The notes under the pieces were generated by a model. It searched no databases. It was given only the letters and a program-made list of their open reading frames with translations, and was not told the DNA's origin. The position numbers were made by a program, and so were the translations under genes. From Dipteris shenzhenensis (taxonomy: Eukaryota > Polypodiophyta > Polypodiopsida > Gleicheniales), in assembly GCA_047967505.1 (NCBI GenBank), contig CM106540.1: a stretch of 64,000 bases of DNA; one strand, written 5' to 3'. Below are positions 11,101-23,373 of this stretch, one piece after another; positions within the stretch are counted from its first letter, which is position 1, and each line of letters opens with the position of its first letter.

Positions 11101-12105
11101 CCAAGTCTTCCTTAGTTAAGATTAGATTGTATCACGAGCACTCACTTGCATATGTATGTCTTTGCATATATAGGTAGCATCAATCGATTTCGACCTACGG
11201 ATCATAAGTGATGCCTAAGTTCTAGCTACCCTATGAAATCGCAACAGCAAAAAAATAAGCATATAGTTAGTCCATACCTAGCTACTAGGTCACGTGCACT
11301 CACACTCTTTCACTTAGACACATAGTCGATTGCATGAATAATTGTGCCACACACCTAAATCTTTGCTTGAATGAGGCAGTGACAGATAAGGATCCAGGAT
11401 ATATATGGGGCTAGAAGACTCAAGTTGTACATGCTTCAATGGTGGTCAAAGAAGGCTTATGCTTTTGTATTTCCATTGGATCAAATGAACTAATATTATT
11501 TTCTTTTTATTACAATATGGTTTTAGAGTAGCTTCCCCTATATATACAGAGACATGCATATATGGTCGATCCTCTTGTTTTTAATGTACGTAGCAACAAG
11601 CAAAATACCATAGATGATGTTTTCAAGTGGTTGCAACCTGTTTATTTGACTGAGGTGTGAGTTATCTTTACTACATATCACAAGGAGTGAGTATCAATCC
11701 TTACTTAGCTTATCTCTTACATTGTGGAGGATTATGTCAAATAATAATTATTTTTAATGGATAATGCAGCTCGCATTGGAGCTTGGTGACTGTGGACATC
11801 TTAGCCACATTTCAAGATAGCGTGTAACAACCATTTGTTCGAACAGAGATACATGGCGTGCTTCTAAGAAGATGACTCTTTGATAGAGTTGGATTGTAAT
11901 CTAAGCATCAATCGGTTCATTGGGATTGAAACTGAGTGGAGGCAAATGGCTATCGAGGTGACATGGGACCTTAAGAATATATTCCAATGTTTTGTAGAGG
12001 ATATCACTTAGGCAAAGGAAGCGATCAATGTTGCCGTGCATTATTTGCTCATGCTGCTGAAGTGCTCGGATCATTGTGCCTTGGATATTCCATTATACAC
12101 TAGAG
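11101..12105. other. No recognisable feature
   Basis: Mixed sequence downstream of the Gypsy relic. No LTR, gene or repeat could be identified by eye. Confidence 0.4.
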
Positions 12106-12172
12106 TATGTTTGTCTCTCTCTCTCTCTCACTCTCACTCTCGTGCTGCTGTGGCAGTGACACTCTCTCCCTA

Positions 12173-12207
<35 letters not shown>

Positions 12208-12242
12208 CATGTCTCTCCCTTCACACCTCTCTGTCCCTATCC

Positions 12243-12317
<75 letters not shown>

Positions 12318-12490
12318 CCTCTCTTTCTCTCCTCTCCTCTCTCTCTCCCTCTCTCTCCTTCCCGTGCCTCCTCTCCTCTCCCTTGTCTCATTCTCTCTCT
12401 CTCCCCCTTCTCTCTCTTGCTTTGTGCTACCATAGTAGCGCCTTTCTCTCCACCTTTCTCTCTCTCTCTCTCTTTTATTTCTCTCTCTAA
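12106..12490. repeat. (CT)n microsatellite tract with interruptions
   Basis: A nearly continuous CT tract. The longest pure run lies around 12250-12310, and interruptions such as 'ccctcc' and 'cttt' become frequent towards both ends. All long ORFs here (Leu/Ser-rich) are translations of the repeat. The sequence is pure pyrimidine over long stretches, so a triplex-forming structure is possible. Confidence 0.95.
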
Positions 12491-12788
12491 GTCCTCTCTT
12501 TATAATAAAATTTCAAAGAAGAAAAATTTTTTTAAAAACCTAAAAGAAAGTTGAGATATTTGAAACGTATGCTTGTGCTTGCTTTTGCTCTTGCTCCTTT
12601 TGTTTCTCCTCTTGCTCTTCCTTGTTAAAATGGAAGAAACAATGAGAGGAGGATAGTATAGATAAGAAAAGCTAGGGTTTTAAGTGCTTCTCTCTCACTA
12701 GTCCCTACATTTCATTCATTGGCCCCTCCATCACATTATCTCCTCTCCCATTTGCCCCTCCATCCAAGTACATACTCTTCCATTGGTC
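12491..12788. other. Spacer between the CT tract and the C-rich minisatellite
   Basis: Contains a further short pyrimidine-biased patch (12570-12625, CTTGCT-type) and the motif 'ctagggttttaagtg'. No gene is visible. Confidence 0.4.
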
Positions 12789-13032
12789 TCTCCTACCCTC
12801 CCCTCTCCCACCTCCCCCTCGCCCACCCACTCCCACTCCCACCCTCCCACTCCCAATCCTCCCACCCCCACCCCCACCCGCACCTCCCCCACTGCCACTC
12901 CCTCTCCCACTCCCACACCCACCTCCCCCTCTCCCACTCCCACTCTCACTTCCGCACTCCCACCCTCCCTTTCTCCCACTCCCACCTCCCACCTCCCACC
13001 TCCCACTCCCATTCCCACATTCCTACTATCAA
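12789..13032. repeat. C-rich minisatellite of CCCACT/CCCACC-type units
   Basis: About 240 bases built from short units such as CCCACTCCCACC, with very few purines other than A. The minus strand is correspondingly G-rich (GGGAGTGGGTGGGAG) and could form G-quadruplexes. ORFs on both strands across it (Pro/Ser/His-rich or Gly-rich) are repeat translations, not genes. Confidence 0.93.
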
Positions 13033-13094
13033 TTCCACTCCCACATCCTAATGAAAACTATTACTTAAATGAACGATATTACTTAAATCAATCA

Positions 13095-14222
13095 TAGGGT
13101 TTAAGGTTTAGAGTTTGGGGGTTAGGGTTTAGGGTTTAGGTTTTGGGGGTTAGGACTTAGGGTTTGGAAGTTAGGGATTAGGGGTTAGTTTTTACGAGTT
13201 AGGGTTTAGGGTTTAGAGGATCAAGATTAGCGTTTACGGTTTAGGGATTAGGGGTTAGGGTTTAGGAGCTAGGAATTAGATGTTAGGGTTTAGGGTTTAG
13301 AGGGCCAATATTAGGGTTTAAGATTTAGGGATTAGGGATTAGGATTTATGATTTAGGGATTAGGGGTTAGGGTTTATGGGTAAGGGTTTGGGAGTTAGGG
13401 TTTGGGGGTTAGGGTTTAGGATTTAGGGGTTAGGGTTTCAGATTTAGAGGGCCAAGACTAGGGTTTAAGGTTTAGGGATTAGGGTTTAGGGATTAGGGGT
13501 TAGGGGTTAGGGAGCCAAGATTAGGGTTTAAGGTTTAGAGGTTAGGGTTTAGGGTTTAAGGTTAGGGTTTATGGTTAAGAGGTTTAGGATTAGGATTTAG
13601 GGTTTAGCCATTAGGGGTTAGGGTTTAGGGGTTTAGGTTTTGAGATTAGGAATTAGGGGTTAGGGTTTATGGATTAGGATTTAGGGGTTTAGGGTTTAGG
13701 GTCTAGGGATTAGGGTTTAGGGTCTAGGCTTTAGGGCTTAAGAGTTAGGATTTAGAATTAGGGGATAGGGTATAGAATTTAGGGTTTTGAGGGCTAGGAT
13801 CCGGATTTAGGGTTTAGGGATTAGGGGTTATAGTTTAAGATTCAGGGTTTAGGGTTAGGATTTAATATTTAGGGTGTAGGGTTTAGGAGATTAGGGGTTA
13901 AGGGGTTACGAATTAGGAATTAGGGTTTATGGTTTCTAGGGCTTGAATTATGGTTTAGGGATTAGGGGTTAGGGGTTAGGGTATAGGATTTAGGGTTTAG
14001 GCCTTAGGGTTTAGGGATTAGGGATTAGGGGTTAAGTTTTAAGGGGTTAGGTTTTAGGATTTAGGGTTTATGGTTTTAAGGGATTAGGGGTTAGGGTTTA
14101 AGGATCCAAGATTAGGGTTTAGGGTTTAAAGAGCAAGGATTAGGGCTTAGAGTGTTTGGGCTAAGGATTTAAGATTTAGGGTTTATCTTAGGGGGTAGGG
14201 TTTAGAGGATTTGGGTTTAGGA
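13095..14222 (+). repeat. Degenerate interstitial telomere-like (TTTAGGG) array
   Basis: About 1.1 kb dominated by TTTAGGG and close variants (TTAGGGG, TTTAGGA, TTTGGGGG, TTTAAGG) on the plus strand. Perfect runs are only one to three units long. TTTAGGG is the usual plant telomere unit. The array is internal, flanked by minisatellite DNA on the left and by ordinary sequence and an LTR relic on the right, and it is degenerate. It is therefore an old interstitial block, not a chromosome end in this assembly. Confidence 0.93.
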
Positions 14223-14805
14223 AATTGCTAATTACTAAATCTTAAATCCTTTATTGAAAACAAGGATTTCTAAATAAGACCTCCCATATTTTCTAAACAA
14301 GATCTAAATTTCTAAATAATTAATAAAGTAGATTATTGAAAAGAGATTAATGTTCTTTAAAATGGTTGCTACAGCTTGTTTGCAAAGGAAACACATAAAG
14401 GAGATGGCTATAAATTTTATTTCGAGAATGGAGGTGATTCTATGTTGCAAAAGAGTAGTTGCATTTGCTACAATCCATGAAAGTGATCCAAATTCTATTT
14501 GTCACTTTAGAAGACTTGGCAAAGATAAGGTGGTGGTTATCGTATCAAAGATTCTTAGTGCACATGTTGAGCTAAAGCATAAGTGTGGGGATATGGAAAT
14601 CCTTGGATAGACATGAGACTTATCCACTCAGGGGGGTCACTATGTATAAACCCTCTATATCATGTGCATTCAAGGTCTATTTGTAAAATCCCCTATCTGT
14701 GAAAAAATTCCTAATAAAATGTACCCTTTTTCTATACAAATCTATAAGTTTTTTCCAAAATTACTTTAAATACTCCCTTAGGTAAATCAATTTTTATTAA
14801 ATTTA
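14223..14805. other. Flank of duplication copy 1; partly resembles 15445-15640
   Basis: Holds one small ORF (14350-14610, 86 codons) that matches nothing I recognise. The part from about 14630 to 14805 is a diverged copy of sequence found inside the duplicated block at about 15445-15640; both share 'gtcacta', 'tctatatca' and 'gcattcaagg' in the same order. The duplicated block begins abruptly at 14806. Confidence 0.55.
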
Positions 14806-15272
14806 CAAGAGCAAAATCTTGCAAAATACTTCAAGGTGGAAGTGCATCCTAGGGATGTGGTTCTATGACTTAGAGGGCTCGGGGAATAGTCACATTTAGA
14901 GGGAGACCAAGCTTAAGAAAAATTTGGAGAGAAGAGGGCAAAATGTGGAAGAAGGTGGAGAGGTTGAAGAAGGTGATGAGGTGGCACTAGGATGTGGGTG
15001 GAGGCTTAAGGAAGGTGGAAAGGCTCTGATACAACATGTTGGAGCATCAATGGATCATAGACTTAACACTTTATTCATGGAGAACTCCCAATATTTAGGC
15101 AAGAGAGTATACATCTTTGACATCATCAATGATCTTAGGATGGAATCCTTAGATCCTATAATCACTCCCTGATTCTCTCAATCACACCCACCTAGCACAC
15201 GTACTCTCACACACTCCTAGCATAGGACTCCTAGCCCTTAGGCACACACCTATACATCAATTTAACTCTACA
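14806..15272 (-). mobile_element. Truncated Copia-3 element: leader, PBS and 5' LTR only
   Basis: An LTR of 236 bp (15037-15272, TGTTGGAGC...CTCTACA) is preceded on its left by a primer-binding-like 'gctctgatacaa', and is followed by TATAT (15273-15277), the same 5 bp that flanks the complete element in the other copy. Only 231 bp of interior remain before the block edge at 14806. The open frame at 14924-15172 is an accident of leader sequence. Confidence 0.85.
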
Positions 15273-17072
15273 TATATAAGCTTTAACATTTTCTAACTGT
15301 CAAAATGCCGAGAGAGAGAGAGATGGGGGGGATGGATTGAGAAAGGGAGAGAGCTATGCATGTGTCTATCAAGGGTACACTACAAATGTGTTGTACTAAA
15401 CCCAAAAAAAGCATGGGCAAGGTGTGGTTTTAGGCTCAAGGGAGTCACTAAGTGTAATATGTCTATATCACTTGCATTCAAGGCTTCTTTTCTAAATCCC
15501 TGTGTAGCCCATTTTTAGCATTTCCTTACACCCCATCTGTAAAATTTTACAAAATTTATAAAGCCCATAATGTTTTTTAAAAAATATCCTAAAGGAAATT
15601 TAAAAGTCCTTATCTAAGAGATTTTTTACTATTTTGGTGTAAGTTTGGAGGCCATATGAGAGGCTTTTGATGCAAGATAAGGCAAACTCAGAACAAAGAT
15701 TGGAGATCATGAAGGACAAAGACAATGAGATTTCTTTTTAGGGTGATCTCATGGAGCACGATAAATTATAATGCTACATCCTTATCACTAGGGCCCCAAG
15801 GTACACTAATGTAATTAATCCCTTGATGCATGTAAGCGACATGTAAGTATCCCTATTAAAAATACACCCCTCTATGCACTACCATGCTATGTTACATGTT
15901 AGCATGTGATCCTCTAGGGGATGCCCTATGTGAGGTTTGGAGGGATTGGTAGTCCTTGAAATTCTACATGCAAGAAAAGACATGATGATTGGCTGGTACA
16001 CCAAGGTGACTACTTGGCAAGACTAGTTGGATGGCATGATATCATTCATGAAGGAGGTTGCACCTGTATTTTCATGGCTCTTGACCTTTCAAGTCCTTTT
16101 GGGACTGCACATGTCTTGGTAGAAGAATGTAGAGGCTTCACTGATACTATTCACCATGATGTAGTCTATGACTTCCTTACTAGTAGCTTTGTTGGTTCTT
16201 TGACCTTCCTGACAAGTAAATGGGTCCATAGTTGTGTTAGAGTCCTTGTACCACCAAAAAACCCATTAGAGGTGATGCGTGTCTATCCAGAGTCATTTTC
16301 TATGTTCAAATAAGAAGAAATCGTGATTTTCCCAAGAAAAGAGGGTGCATTATATTATATTAGAATATAAGTTTTTGCATCATGTATCTTTGCCCCATAA
16401 TCAGGGAGAATTAGCAAGTCCAATCAACATAACAAGCCAGGTAGATCCTCTGCCTGCTACAATCAAAAAGGAGAAATTTCCACAATTTATATTGCTATCA
16501 ATCTGTTTCCTCTCTAAGACAAAGTTGAGGGTGATAGATGACACTAACAACATTGGGTCAACAATAGCATCTAAGAGCCTGTATTCCCTCCTCTCTTTGT
16601 TCAACACAAATTGTATGGCGAACCACCATGACTTGGTCTCTGCAATTGAAACCTACACCTTTTGGGGTGGGAAGTGTTGGTAAAACTTGGATCAATGGGT
16701 CAACACCTTCCTTTTCCACCTAATTTATACTGCCTACCCTACCTACACAATATGCAATCTATGATGACCTAGCCTCTTGTAGAAAATTTGGGAATCTTCC
16801 CATTTGGAGTAATAGGAGAGGATACCAAAACACCAAGTTTGATGCCAAGTTTCTACAAATAAATTAATAAAGGCAACATCTTTTTCTAGGTAGCTATGAG
16901 TTTGCTATACCAACAAATCCACCTTCTTCAAATTCTTAGCATGGGTTTGAAGTCAACCACAATTTAGTAAAGCATATCCTACATCTACATATTCCCCTCT
17001 ATAATAATTAGAATATATTTGAGCCCAAATGCTCCACAAGACATTGCCCCTAAGGCAGTCCAGTCAACAAGT
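15273..17072. other. Unassigned part of the duplicated block with one well-kept small ORF
   Basis: Includes a short (GA)n at 15308-15320 and a 99-codon ORF at 16014-16313 (plus strand) whose predicted protein is identical in the two copies of the block. I do not recognise it. It has no signal peptide or obvious domain, and overall block identity is so high that its preservation carries little weight. No transposon protein could be assigned to either strand. Confidence 0.4.
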
Positions 17073-17235
17073 ACTCTTAAGGGAAAATTCCCCAAAAGGA
17101 TGTAGGCATAATAGAAGTGGGAAAGAGAAAAATTACTCCTAACCATATCCCAGACTCTTAAAGGGAAAATCCCCCAAAAGGATGTAGGCATAATAGAAGT
17201 GGGAAGGAGGAATATTACTCCTAACCATATCCCAA
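17073..17235. repeat. 81 bp tandem duplication
   Basis: Two units starting at 17073 and 17154 share 'ggatgtaggcataatagaag' and 'attactcctaaccatatccc'. Also present in the second copy of the block. Confidence 0.85.
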
Positions 17236-17370
17236 ACTTTAACCGACTATGAATAATTCCTAAAAATATGGGGCATGTCCTCTAGTGATCTCTGATATTG
17301 TAGGCATTTGGCATCATGATGGCCAATCCTCCTTGCTCTACTAGGTTGACAACCAACATATTGTTGTCAA

Positions 17371-18215
17371 GAATGAACATTTCCATGTTTTTGCCTATGC
17401 ATCCTCTCTTTTGGTTCAAAAAAATACCTCGGTGGCCTTCTAGTCATGCAAATTTGACCCGATGGCCATGATACTTTGCAAGGGAACTACACTCAATTAG
17501 ATTGAGGCCTGTACAAAACACCATGATAATTGTATCCCATTTGCATGATCAAGCATCAACATTTTCATGTTTTTTCCCATGCCTCCTCTTTCTGGTTCAA
17601 AAAAATACCCCGGTAGTCTTTTAGTCATGCAAATGGGACCCGATGGCCATGATACTTGGAAAGGGAATAAAAATCACCTAGATTGAGGCCCATGAAAAAT
17701 ATGACAGCCCCATCAGATCCCATTTGCATGGTGAAGAATGAACATTTCCATGTTTTTGCCCATGCATCATATCTTGTGGTTTAAAAAAATGCATCGATGG
17801 TCTTCTAGTCATGAAAGTGGGATCCAATGGCCATGATACTTTTCAAGGGACTTAAAATTCACCTAGATTTGAGGCCCATGCAAAATAACATGGGCATCGA
17901 ATCCCATTTGCATGGTTAAGAAATAAAATTTTCATGGCTTTTCCCATGCATCCTCTCTTCTCTTTCAAAAAAATGCACTAGTGGTCTTCTAGTCATGCAA
18001 ATGGTATTTGATGACCATGATACTTTGCAAGGGGCTTAAATGCATCTAGATTGAGGCACATGCAAAATGTCATGGGCATCAAATTCCATTTTCATGGTCA
18101 AGAATGAACATTTCCATGTTTTTGCCCATGCATCCTCTCTTTAAGTTCAAAGAAATTCCACAGTGGTCTTTGAGTCATGAAAATGGGACATGATGGCCAC
18201 GATTCTTTGCATGGG
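17371..18215. repeat. Minisatellite of about five ~181 bp units
   Basis: The anchor 'aacatttccatgtttttgcc' (with variants) recurs near 17378, 17559, 17741, 17924 and 18107. Each unit also has 'tcatgcaaat', 'gatggccatgatactttgca' and 'gattgaggc'. The last unit merges directly into the Copia-2 pre-integrase frame, so the unit seems to derive from, or to have been fused to, that coding region. Confidence 0.88.
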
Positions 18216-19742
18216 AAATCAAGCATTTCAAACTCTTTCTTTCCCCTTCTCTTATGGGCTGATTTAGTTTGCTTCCCATAGAGAATGCTCACAAAATTCA
18301 AAATCAGAGAAACTCAAATGCGGTACATAACCCAAATGGCATAAGAGTTTCATTCCATTTTGGCTCATGTGCCCCAACCTGCAATGCCACAAAGAAGTGC
18401 TTGGCTGCTCGGTTATTGCAACAACATGATCAAATACCCCTGATACATGTAAGGGATACAAAGTCCCACACTTGGCACCCCTAGCAAAAAGCATAGAGCC
18501 CTTCTGAATTTTTCCAACTCTAAAAGCAAAAAGTGGTGTGAAAACCAGCATCATCTAGCTGACCCACTGAAATAAGACTCTTGGTCAAGTTAGGCACATG
18601 TCTCACATGTTTTGAAATAAATGCAAACCCATTTGCAAAAGAAAACTTTATGTCACCACTCCCACTATGTCACATGCATAGTCATTTCCAAGATGCACAT
18701 AACCTGTCTTTCCACTATCATAAGTGGAGAACCATTCCCTATGGGGAGCAACATGGAATGAAGCACCAGAATCCAAAATCCAATCCTAGGAATATGCATC
18801 ATCTGAAGTGGTAAGAAACTCTATAGATAAACTAGACATGAAGAGAACGTCATTGTCACTATCATGTGTGACTGCATTGATCTCCTCGATCTTCACTTTT
18901 TCTTTGTCCACCCTTGGACTCTCTTCTTCTGATTTGCACCCAAATTTGCATTCTTTTTCTTATCCTTTTGCTCTCTTTTCAGCTCTTTTCAGCTTGTAGC
19001 AATCCTTTTTCAGATGGCCCTTCTTGCCACAGTGGTAACACTCAATGTTCTATGCCCTGGATTTGCTACGAGACTTCCCTCTTTCTTGGGACTTCCCCTT
19101 GAACTGTGATCTACCCCTTTGCACATTTAAGGCTGCATCCTGCTTGTTGCTGTCCATAGATTTTCATCTAATCTCCTCGGCCAACAAGCTACCCACAACA
19201 TCATCAAATTTCACTACTTCAGCAGGTGCAAAGTTAGTAAGAGCTGTACGGAAGGTATCCCATGAGGATGGCAATGAACATAAGAGAAATATTGCCTTAG
19301 TCTCCGCCTCAAAATTCATCTTCTGAGCTTGAAACTGGCTGAAAATAATATTGAATTCATTCAAGTGAGAAGCAATGGAGACCCCTTCCTTCATCTATAG
19401 CTCAAACAACCTCTTCATGAGGTAAACTTTATTAGAGGCAGTTTCCTTCTCATAAGTGGCACACAGTTTCTTCCTTAAATATTTCGTAGTCTACTCATTT
19501 ACTACTGTGAAATAAACTGACTCTGCAAGATGAAGTCTAATAGTAGATTTTGCTAATGCATCCAACTCATTCCAATCATCCTTAGACATATTTGCAGGCT
19601 TAGCTTCAATCCCTGTCAAGGGTTTATTCTACTTCTTTTGAATAAGCACATCCCTTATCTGTTCTTTCCATAAAGAAAAGTTTGTCCCATCAAACTTTTT
19701 AATGTTAAAAAACTCCTTTTCAGACATGGAAGAGGATGCCAT
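18216..19742 (-). pseudogene. Copia-2 gag / protease / pre-integrase remnant
   Basis: Reading on the minus strand from an ATG at 19742, there is a Copia gag (UBN2-type) N-terminus 'MASSSMSEKEFF', then 'MKEGVSIASHLNEFN' (19394 down). A CCHC zinc knuckle 'CYHCGKKGHLKKDC' lies near 19005-19046, the aspartic protease motif 'WILDSGASFH' near 18750-18790, and the GAG-pre-integrase signature 'LWHCRLGHMSQNG' near 18360-18400. Interruptions are a TAG before 'MKEGVS', further TAG stops in gag, a stop before the protease motif, and a 2 bp loss near 18283 relative to the other copy. The family normally continues into integrase and reverse transcriptase; here the frame runs into the ~181 bp minisatellite and stops. 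Confidence 0.88.
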
Positions 19743-20749
19743 GATGCAAATAAAGCAAAATCCCAAATGCTAGTGCCTGTAAGAGACAATCACACCAAAT
19801 ACCAGGTGCACCCAAATGTGGATGCCACGATAGACTGAAATATCACCAAAACTCAAAGCTCAAAGCATCAAAAGATGCAGCTGACTCATGTGCATGTACT
19901 ATGCATCCATATGAGCAAATCTGGCCGAAAAGAAAATGCCAACTGCAATGGCAGTCTGAAATGCCAATAAGTGCCAAATGGCTCAAGCATAAACACCGTC
20001 CATGGGCATATGCATCAATAATATCTCATCCAAGAGAGCATAACACTATTAGTGCATCACCTGCAATGTGTCAAAGCTATCCCTAACCATAATATAGCAT
20101 CCATGTGCAAAGCATCCATAAAAATAGCATCCCACAAGGCAATCTGGGCCTATCAGTGCATCTAATAAGGATCGCAATGCATCCAAATGGCCTATAAATC
20201 ATTCACTAGAACCCAATGCACACCACGAATGAGCACACATGGCTCAAACTACAACCAGTGTGATTTGCATAAGGTATGCTCAAGAAATCATGGTCCTACA
20301 AAAAAGACCACTACTAAAAATAGAACCTGAGATGCCTCAAAACATGGGTGCCATTGCATAATCAGACTCAACAAGAAAATCTGCAAATATCTCTCTTCTG
20401 TCGGAACTCCAAAATCCCAACTGGTGAGTGAGAAATGGGAGTCAACACTTATCCACTGCCATGTGGCATAAATCTAAGGTTTCAAAACCTTAGAATGAAA
20501 AATGCATAATAGACAGATGAAATCAAATACACATAGATCTTTAACTCTAAAAATACTCCACCAAATCGTGCAAGAACTGACAAGTAGGGGTTTTTGGGCA
20601 TCCGAAACACAATGGGACAAACAGTTTTGGAAATCGTGGTCTCAATCACTGGGTCCAACACACGGACTGAAAAACGTTTTTGGAAATAGAGCTGTTTGAA
20701 AACTCCACCGGAGTGTGAATGATGAGCAACATAGAAGTTTTAGGACGTT
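19743..20749. other. Probable leader/LTR area of Copia-2; ends not defined
   Basis: Lies between the Copia-2 gag start and the truncated end of Copia-1. It is AT-rich with many 'gcatcc' and 'atgcatc' words and a short near-palindrome 'ctaaggtttcaaaaccttag' (20474-20493). I could not fix LTR ends or a primer site here. The ORFs at 19901 and 20502 look accidental. Confidence 0.35.
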
Positions 20750-23373
20750 TCCACCCGAATTGCTTTGCCTTTCTGAGCATATGTTAATCTGACTGGAGGT
20801 CTGCTTTCCCTAGTAGACCGTCTGAGTTGTTGTGGCTCTGCTTAGGGTGTTGCTGGCAATTCTTGCTCTTCTTCATCAACCTGTTATGTAGATGACTGTG
20901 AAGTCGATGTTTCTATCTCCTATGTAGGTGAGGTTTTCCATTCTGATTCCTCATCAAAGATTACATCTCTAGAGATAATGACCTTGCGGTTGATGGGATC
21001 ATACAATTTTTATGCTTTGCTTTCTTTACTAGAGCCAACCATGATGCATTTGTGTGACTTCGCATCCACTTTCCTTCGATGATCATCATGTATGTGAGCA
21101 TATGCTATGCAACCAAATATGCGGAGATGCCCAATGTGTGGCTTGTGTCCAGTGAATGCTTCATAAGCAGTCATACCTTGTATCGGTTCGGTAGGAAGCC
21201 AATTACGCAAGTAGTTAGTTGTAGCTATTGCTTCTACCCAATACTGATTTGGAAGATGCTTTTTACTAAGCATTTCTCTAGCACTGTCTGCTAAAGTCCC
21301 TTTCTTCCTTTCAGCTCTTGCATTCTGCTGAGGAGTATCTGCATATGTGAATTGTCTTCGAATGCCGTGATTTCTGCAAAAGTTTATGAATGCTGAAGAC
21401 ATGTATTCACCTCCTCTGTCTAATCTCATGACCTTGATCTTTCTGCCTGTCTGGTTTTCTACCATGGCTTTGAATTCTTGAAATCTGGAAAACACTTCAC
21501 ATTTCTCTTTCAGAAAGTAGACCCAACAATATCTGCTATAGCCATCGATGAACGTCAAGTAATAAAGTGAACCATTGATGCTGCGGGTTTGGTCATAACC
21601 CCATACATCTGTATGAATCAAATCAAGAATACCTCGTGCACGAGAGGTACTTCTGACAAAGTTGGTTCGCTTTTGTTTGCCAAAGTAGCATGCTTCGCAA
21701 ACTTTTCCAAGAAACTGTAGCTTCTGAATCCCAAATTGCCATATTCTGATTCCTGATGTCTAACAAGTACTGACCATATCTCTTGTGCTATTTTGTAAAT
21801 AGTGGCATCTGTTGCATTTGAGCTGACATGGCATGCTTATCTGGTACTGTAGCTAGCATTCTATATAAGCGTCCTTCCTTGACACCTTTTGCTACTAGCT
21901 GACATCTTTTGGATTTGTCTCTGATAGTGCATTCATCACCATCGAAGATGACTTTGTATTTGTGTTCCATCATTTGACCTACTGACAAAAGGTTCTTGTT
22001 GAGCTTCGGAACATAGAGCACATCTTTGACTAATCCTATTGTACCAGTGAAATTGTTCATAGGGATAACACCTGTCCCTTGAACTGGATTCGGTGTATTG
22101 TCTATTGTGTAGATGACATTTTTCTGTCCTTCTAATGGCTTCATTTCTGTGAACCATTCTTGATGATTTGTCATATGAGATGATGCACCGCTATCGATGT
22201 ACCAAGGATCCTGTTCCACTTGGTCGACTTGATAACTAAAATCCTGTTTGGGATTGAAATCAGTGTCTAGGTGCATTTTATCTGTCTGATGCAATTCCTC
22301 ACTTGCAAGAAACATATTTCCATGTTCATTTGCAAAATTACTGTGACTAGGATGTCCACCACGATGATTTCCTCTTCCTCGGGAATTCCCTTGCTGGATT
22401 GACCGCCTTGGTCGTATTGCTTCTTGGGGCAATCTCTTTCATAGTGTCCAAACTTGTGACAGTAGTTGCACTAGATGTTTGACACATTGGTGGATGCATT
22501 CCCTCATCCTTGGAATCTTCCTTGATTGGAATGATTTCCTCTTTGCTGATTTTGATGTTGCTAAGGATGATGCTGATGTTGATTTTAATTTTGTTGATGA
22601 TGACCACTTTTTTGGTATGATCTACCTCTGCTTCTATCTGAAGCTATGAATGCCTGATCATTAGAATAACCTTTACGTGCTTGAATGGCCTGAGTCCTGA
22701 GTTCTTCACCAAGTAGGACTGACTGAAGTTCTTCCAGTGTCGGAATTTGCCGTTGGATGACAATACTATGGACTAGATTCTTGTATCCCTCTCCTAGTCC
22801 ATTCAGGATTACTTGAACCATTTCTACGAGTTTCATAGTCTCTCCTATTGCTACAAGTTGATTGTTGTAGTCTTTGATGTGGAGTACATAAGCATGACCG
22901 GTTTCACTGCTGTTGTAGAAACTTTGGTTGATCTGGTTTCTCAGGGTGAGAATCCTAGATGTGTTCTTGGACTCACAGAGAGCTGCGAACATATCCCATG
23001 CTTCTTTTAATGTCTTGACTGTGTTGAGTTGTCCTAGCATGACATCTTGCACATTCTGCTTGATCAGGTGATAGGTATACTTATCTTTCTTATCCCATTC
23101 TGCTTGAGCTCGGGCAATGGCAAGATCTGCTACTAGTGCAGAAACTATTTGTGTAGATGTAGATCCTGATGTAGATTCCATTGCTGGTGCTGTGACAGCA
23201 GATGGAGTAGAGCTACTGGTGGTTGGATTGTCCAATGGTCTAGGTGTAGACCCATCAACATACTTCCATTTGTCCTAAAGCACAAGAATGGTCTCCATTC
23301 GGTATTTCCATGTACCATGATTGGAGTTGTCTAACTTAGCAGATGCCTCTAGATTGAGGTTACTAGTCGACAT
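20750..23373 (-). pseudogene. Copia-1 gag / protease / integrase remnant, truncated before reverse transcriptase
   Basis: Gag starts at an ATG at 23373 (MSTSNLNLEA...) and has an in-frame TAG about 30 codons in, where Gln is expected. It resumes through 23235-22585 with a UBN2-like domain. A CCHC knuckle 'CNYCHKFGHYERDC' (near 22440-22480) is itself preceded by a TAG. The protease motif 'WYIDSGASSHM' lies near 22170-22200. Integrase (21621-21010) is open, with catalytic Asp in 'HTDVWG', Asp in 'RLDRGGEY' and Glu in 'RAERK'. Past 21010 the frame has stops and ends near 20750 in an 'RRSTRESRPPVRLTYAQ' linker, so reverse transcriptase and RNase H are missing. A frameshift near 22395 separates gag from protease here but not in the other copy. 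Confidence 0.93.

Noticed and set aside
12036-12554. 172-codon Leu/Ser-rich ORF and an overlapping 127-codon ORF
   Set aside because: They are translations of the (CT)n tract; composition and frame-independence show no gene.
12705-13097. Pro/Ser/His-rich and Gly-rich ORFs on both strands
   Set aside because: They follow the C-rich minisatellite in several frames at once.
13095-14222. True telomere / chromosome end
   Set aside because: The array is degenerate and internal, with ordinary transposon sequence on both sides.
20474-20493. Near-palindrome ctaaggtttcaaaaccttag as a terminator or MITE end
   Set aside because: Too short, no partner repeat or target duplication around it.
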